DNA of 64,000 bases, from assembly GCA_947561715.1 (NCBI GenBank), contig OX387197.1, forward strand, positions 22,718,266-22,782,265, read 5' to 3'. The notes under the pieces were generated by a model. It made no database searches, was not told the DNA's origin, and saw only the letters and a program-made list of their open reading frames with translations. This document shows positions 58,901 to 64,000 of the stretch, one piece after another. Origin of the DNA: Ascidia mentula (taxonomy: Eukaryota; Chordata; Ascidiacea; Phlebobranchia; Ascidiidae). Every line of letters begins with the position of its first letter. Within the stretch, counting starts at the first letter, position 1. Made by a program: the position numbers and the translations under genes.

Positions 58901-60290
58901 CTGTGATTTCAACATTTTTGTATCAAGTGACCTGAAGTTTTGCACACAAGTATTAGATGCAAGTACAAAACGAGCAATGAAAACCAAATTGGCGTATGTA
59001 CTCTAGTTTTCTATTGCTGCTCGAAAACGCTTGTTACAAACAATGGTCGCTAAGGTCGTGCGGAATTGACTAATTTTGAGAATTCCCGCCTGCAATATAC
59101 ACAATTTTAAATCAAGAGACATGATATTTTCCACACAAATACTAGGTGCCACTGCAAAACGAGTAATGAAAACTAAATTGGCGTCTGTCCTTTAGAATTT
59201 TATTGCTTGCCGAAAACGCATGTTTGAAACTATGGTGGCCAAGATTCGGCGGGTTTAACTAAATTTGACAGTTGTAAGCCTGTGATTTCAACATTTTTAT
59301 ATCAAGCGACTTGAAATTTTGCACACAAATATTAGATGCCACTACAAAACGAGCAATGAAAACCAAATCGGCGTATGTACTCTAGTTTTTTGTTACTGCG
59401 CGAAAACGCATGTTACAAACAATGGTCGCTAAGGTCGTGCGGAATTAACTAATTTTGAGAATTCCCGCCTGCAATATACACAATTTTAAATCAAGAGACA
59501 TGAAATTTTCCACACAAATACTAGGTGCCACTGCAAAACGAGTAGTGAAAACCAAATTGGACTATGTACTCTAGTTTTTTGTTGCTTGCCGAAAACGCAT
59601 GTTTGAAACTATGGTGGCTAATGTTCGGCGGATTTAACTAAACTTGACAGTTGTCCGTCCGTGATTTCAACATTTTTATATCAAGCGACTTGAAATTTTG
59701 CACACAAATATTAGATGCCACTACAAAACGAGCAATGAAAACTAAATTGGCGTCTGTCCTTTAGAATTTTATTTGTTTGAAACTATGGTGGCTAAGATTC
59801 GGCGGATTTAACTAAATTCGAAAGTTGTAAGCCTGTGATTCCAACATTTTTCTTTCAAGCGATTTGAAGTTTTGCACACAAATATAAGATGCCACTACAA
59901 AACGAGCAATGGAAACTAAATTGGCATCTGTCCTTTAGAATTTTATTGCCTGCCGAAAACGCATGTTTAAAACTATGGTGGCTAAGGTTCGGCGGATTTA
60001 ACTAAATTTGACAGTTGTAAGCCTGTGATTCAAACATTTTTCTTTCAAGCGACTTGAAGTTTTGCACACAAATATATGATGCCACCACAAAGCGAGCAAT
60101 GAAAACTAAATTGGCGTCTGTCGTTCAGAATTTTATTGCTTGCCAAAAACGCATGTTTGAAACTATGGTGGCTAAGGTTCGGCGGATTTAACCAAATTTG
60201 ACAGTTGTAAGCCTGTGATTTCAACATTTTTATATCAAGCGACTTGAAATTTTGCACACAAATATTAGATGCCACTACAAAACGAGCAAT
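55960..60290. repeat. 4331-bp higher-order repeat unit, complete copy
   Basis: About 23 monomers. CATGAAATTTTCCACACAAA at 56101 recurs at 60432, and frames at 58354 and 58697 recur at 62685 and 63028, all at an offset of 4331. The boundary is set near 60290, where ATGCCACTACAAAACGAGC is followed by the GTACTCTGG-type monomer. Confidence 0.88.
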
Positions 60291-63200
60291 GAAAACCAAA
60301 TTGGCGTATGTACTCTGGTTTTTTATTGCTGCACGAAAACGCATGTTACAAACAATGGTCGCTAAGGTCGTGCGGAATTAACTAATTTTGAGAATTCCCG
60401 CCTGCAATATACACAATTTTAAATCAAAAGACATGAAATTTTCCACACAAATACTAGGTGCCACTGCAAAACGAGTAGTGAAAACCAAATTGGACTATGT
60501 ACTCTAGTTTTTTGTTGCTTGCCGAAAACGCATGTTTGAAACTATGGTGGCTAAGGTTCGGCGGATTTAACTAAATTTGACAGTTGTCCGCCTGTGATTA
60601 CAACATTTTTATATCAAGCGACTTGAAATTTTGCACACAAATATTAGATGCCACTACGAAACGAGCAATGAAAACTAAATTGGCGTCTGTCCTTTAGAAT
60701 TTTATTGCTTGCCGAAAACGCATGTTTGAAACTATGGTGGCCAAGATTCGGCGGATTTAACTAAATTTGACAGTTGTAAGCCTGTGATTTCAACATTTTT
60801 ATATCAAGCGACTTGAAATTTTGCACACAAATATTAGATGCCACTACAAAACGAGCAATGAAAACCAAATCGGCGTATGTACTCTAGTTTTCTGTTACTG
60901 CGCGAAAACGCATGTTACAAACAATGGTCGCTAAGGTCGTGCGGAATTAACTAATTTTGAGAATTCCCGCCTGCAATATACACAATTTTAAATCAAGAGA
61001 CATGAAATTTTCCACACAAATACTAGGTGCCACTGCAAAACGAGTAATGAAAACCAAATTGGACTATGTACTCTAGTTTTTTGTTGCTTGCCGAAAACGC
61101 ATGTTTGAAACTATGGTGGCTAAGGTTCGGCGGATTTAACTAAATTTGACAGTTGTCCGCCTGTGATTTCAACATTTTTATATCAAGCGACTTGAAATTT
61201 TGCACACAAATATTAGATGCCACTACGAAACGAGCAATGAAAACTAAATTGGCGTCTGTCCTTTAGAATTTTATTGCTTGCCGAAAACGCATGTTTGAAA
61301 CTATGGTGGCCAAGATTCGGCGGATTTAACTAAATTTGACAGTTGTAAGCCTGTGATTTCAACATTTTTGTATCAAGTGACTTGAAGTTTTGCACACAAG
61401 TATTAGATGCAAGTACAAAACGAGCAATGAAAACCAAATTGGCGTATGTACTCTAGTTTTTTATTGCTGCTCGAAAACGCTTGTTACAAACAATGGTCGC
61501 TAAGGTCGTGCGGAATTGACTAATTTTGAGAATTCCCGCCTGCAATATACACAATTTTAAATCAAGAGACATGATATTTTCCACACAAATACTAGGTGCC
61601 ACTGCAAAACGAGTAATGAAAACTAAATTGGCGTCTGTCCTTTAGAATTTTATTGCTTGCCGAAAACGCATGTTTGAAACTATGGTGGCCAAGATTCGGC
61701 GGGTTTAACTAAATTTGACAGTTGTAAGCCTGTGATTTCAACATTTTTATATCAAGCGACTTGAAATTTTGCACACAAATATTAGATGCCACTACAAAAC
61801 GAGCAATTCAAACCAAATCGGCGTATGTACTCTAGTTTTTTGTTACTGCGCGAAAACGCATGTTACAAACAATGGTCGCTAAGGTCGTGCGGAATTAACG
61901 AATTTTGAGAATTCCCGCCTGCAATATACACAATTTTAAATCAAGAGACATGAAATTTTCCACACAAATACTAGGTGCCACTGCAAAACGAGTAGGGAAA
62001 ACCAAATTGGTCTATGTACTCTAGTTTTTTGTTGCTTGCCGAAAACGCATGTTTGAAACTATGGTGGCTAATGTTCGGCGGATTTAACTAAACTTGACAG
62101 TTGTCCGTCCGTGATTTCAACATTTTTATATCAAGCGACTTGAAATTTTGCACACAAATATTAGATGCCACTACAAAACGAGCAATGAAAACTAAATTGG
62201 CGTCTGTCCTTTAGAATTTTATTTGTTTGAAACTATGGTGGCTAAGATTCGGCGGATTTAACTAAATTTGAAAGTTGTAAGCCTGTGATTCCAACATTTT
62301 TCTTTCAAGCGATTTGAAGTTTTGCACACAAATATTAGATGCCACTACAAAACGAGCAATGAAAACCAAATTGGCATCTGTCCTTCAGAATTTTATTGCC
62401 TGCCGAAAACGCATGTTTGAAACTATGGTGGCTAAGGTTCGGCGGATTTAACTAAATTTGACAGTTGTAAGCCTGTGATTCCAACATTTTTCTTTCAAGC
62501 GACTTGAAGTTTTGCACACAAATATAAGATGCCACTACAAAACGAGCAATGGAAACTAAATTGGCATCTGTCCTTTAGAATTTTATTGCCTGCCGAAAAC
62601 GCATGTTTAAAACTATGGTGGCTAAGGTTCGGCGGATTTAACTAAATTTGACAGTTGTAAGCCTGTGATTCAAACATTTTTCTTTCAAGCGACTTGAAGT
62701 TTTGCACACAAATATATGATGCCACCACAAAGCGAGCAATGAAAACTAAATTGGCGTCTGTCGTTCAGAATTTTATTGCTTGCCAAAAACGCATGTTTGA
62801 AACTATGGTGGCTAAGGTTCGGCGGATTTAACCAAATTTGACAGTTGTAAGCCTGTGATTTCAACATTTTTATATCAAGCGACTTGAAATTTTGCACACA
62901 AATATTAGATGCCACTACAAAACGAGCAATGAAAACCAAATCGGCGTATGTACTCTAGTTTTCTGTTACTGCGCGAAAACGCATGTTACAAACAATGGTC
63001 GCTAAGGTCGTGCGGAATTAACTAATTTTGAGAATTCCCGCCTGCAATATACACAATTTTAAATCAAGAGACATGAAATTTTCCACACAAATACTAGGTG
63101 CCACTGCAAAACGAGTAATGAAAACCAAATTGGACTATGTCCTCTATTTTTTTATTGCTTGCAGAAAACGCTTGTTTGAAACTATGGTGGCTAAGGTTGG

Positions 63201-64000
63201 GCGGATTTAACTAAATTTGACAGTTGTAAGCCTGTGATTTCAACATTTTTGTATCAAGTGACCTGAAGTTTTGCACACAAGTATTAGATGCAAGTACAAA
63301 ACGAGCAATGAAAACCAAATTGGCGTATGTACTCTAGTTTTCTATTGCTGCTCGAAAACGCTTGTTACAAACAATGGTCGCTAAGGTCGTGCGGAATTGA
63401 CTAATTTTGAGAATTCCCGCCTGCAATATACACAATTTTAAATCAAGAGACATGATATTTTCCACACAAATACTAGGTGCCACTGCAAAACGAGTAATGA
63501 AAACTAAATTGGCGTCTGTCCTTTAGAATTTTATTGCTTGCCGAAAACGCATGTTTGAAACTATGGTGGCCAAGATTCGGCGGGTTTAACTAAATTTGAC
63601 AGTTGTAAGCCTGTGATTTCAACATTTTTATATCAAGCGACTTGAAATTTTGCACACAAATATTAGATGCCACTACAAAACGAGCAATGAAAACCAAATC
63701 GGCGTATGTACTCTAGTTTTTTGTTACTGCGCGAAAACGCATGTTACAAACAATGGTCGCTAAGGTCGTGCGGAATTAACTAATTTTGAGAATTCCCGCC
63801 TGCAATATACACAATTTTAAATCAAGAGACATGAAATTTTCCACACAAATACTAGGTGCCACTGCAAAACGAGTAGTGAAAACCAAATTGGACTATGTAC
63901 TCTAGTTTTTTGTTGCTTGCCGAAAACGCATGTTTGAAACTATGGTGGCTAATGTTCGGCGGATTTAACTAAACTTGACAGTTGTCCGTCCGTGATTTCA
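60291..64000. repeat. 4331-bp higher-order repeat unit, partial second copy
   Basis: Repeats 55960-59669 in the same monomer order and also matches 42573-46282 at an offset of 17,718 bp. It contains no transposon. It is cut by the window end. Confidence 0.88.

Larger units (their letters stand above)
49647..60497. repeat. 13,387-bp segmental duplication, second copy
   Basis: Matches 36260-47110 at a constant offset of 13,387 bp through both satellite flanks and the transposon. Monomer order, deletion-type monomers and the TA target site are all reproduced. Confidence 0.9.
55643..64000. repeat. 190-bp satellite, right block (about 44 monomers, runs off the window)
   Basis: Continues the A/B monomer pattern to the last base. 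Up to about 60290 it mirrors 42256-46900; from there it repeats 55960 onward. No gene, RNA or other element is visible, and no decay toward an array edge, so the array continues beyond the window. Confidence 0.97.

Noticed and set aside
30237-64000. Possible CENP-B box in the satellite
   Set aside because: TTCGGCGGATTT in A monomers and CCCGCCTGCAA in B monomers each match only half of the NTTCGNNNNANNCGGGN consensus; no full match was seen.

Overview
The window looks like nuclear DNA of an AT-rich invertebrate animal. The genes have short introns (about 60-700 bp) with GT-AG signals, secreted VWA and CUB proteins, a tRNA-derived SINE-like repeat, an animal-type CACTA/EnSpm transposon and long satellite arrays. 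My best guess is an ascidian tunicate, but nothing in the sequence proves the clade. There are no bacterial features, rRNA genes, CRISPR arrays or functional tRNA genes.

Layout. 1-640: a 199-bp satellite. About 819-1965: an old, diverged duplication of an unrecognised sequence. 2210-2297: one exon resembling a DUF4806 domain, carrying a stop codon. 2925-3850: a 120-bp satellite rich in AACGTT. 4089-5030: a complete three-exon gene (minus strand) for a 128-residue secreted protein with one CUB domain. 6292-6338: a perfect 20-bp hairpin. About 6350-29210: four head-to-tail copies of a 5.6-5.8 kb unit. Each unit holds one intact eight-exon minus-strand gene for a secreted 295-residue protein (signal peptide, VWA domain with a complete MIDAS site, Thr/Ser/Pro-rich linker, basic tail). 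SINE-like sequences separate the units, partly as long inverted pairs, and cap the array in opposite orientations. About 29640-64000: satellite DNA, mostly a 190-bp satellite with two monomer classes arranged in nested higher-order repeats (567 bp, 4331 bp, 13387 bp).

A 5086-bp CACTA/EnSpm element sits in the satellite at 37170-42255 and again at 50557-55642. It carries a C2H2 plus DDE transposase gene and, 37 bp downstream on the same strand, a seven-exon gene for a SAM-domain protein. Both copies have the same flanks because the element was duplicated along with 8.3 kb of satellite. The transposase keeps its D, D and E residues but is broken by two in-frame TAA codons and one homopolymer frameshift. 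The SAM gene is intact by my reading except for one junction that is off by one base.

Main points of interest: the VWA cluster, including a localized burst of amino-acid changes in copy 2; the two-gene transposon with very tight gene spacing; and the satellite history recorded by the duplicated transposon. The gene models were built by hand from splice signals and phase arithmetic; homologies are recognised by motif, not by database search.
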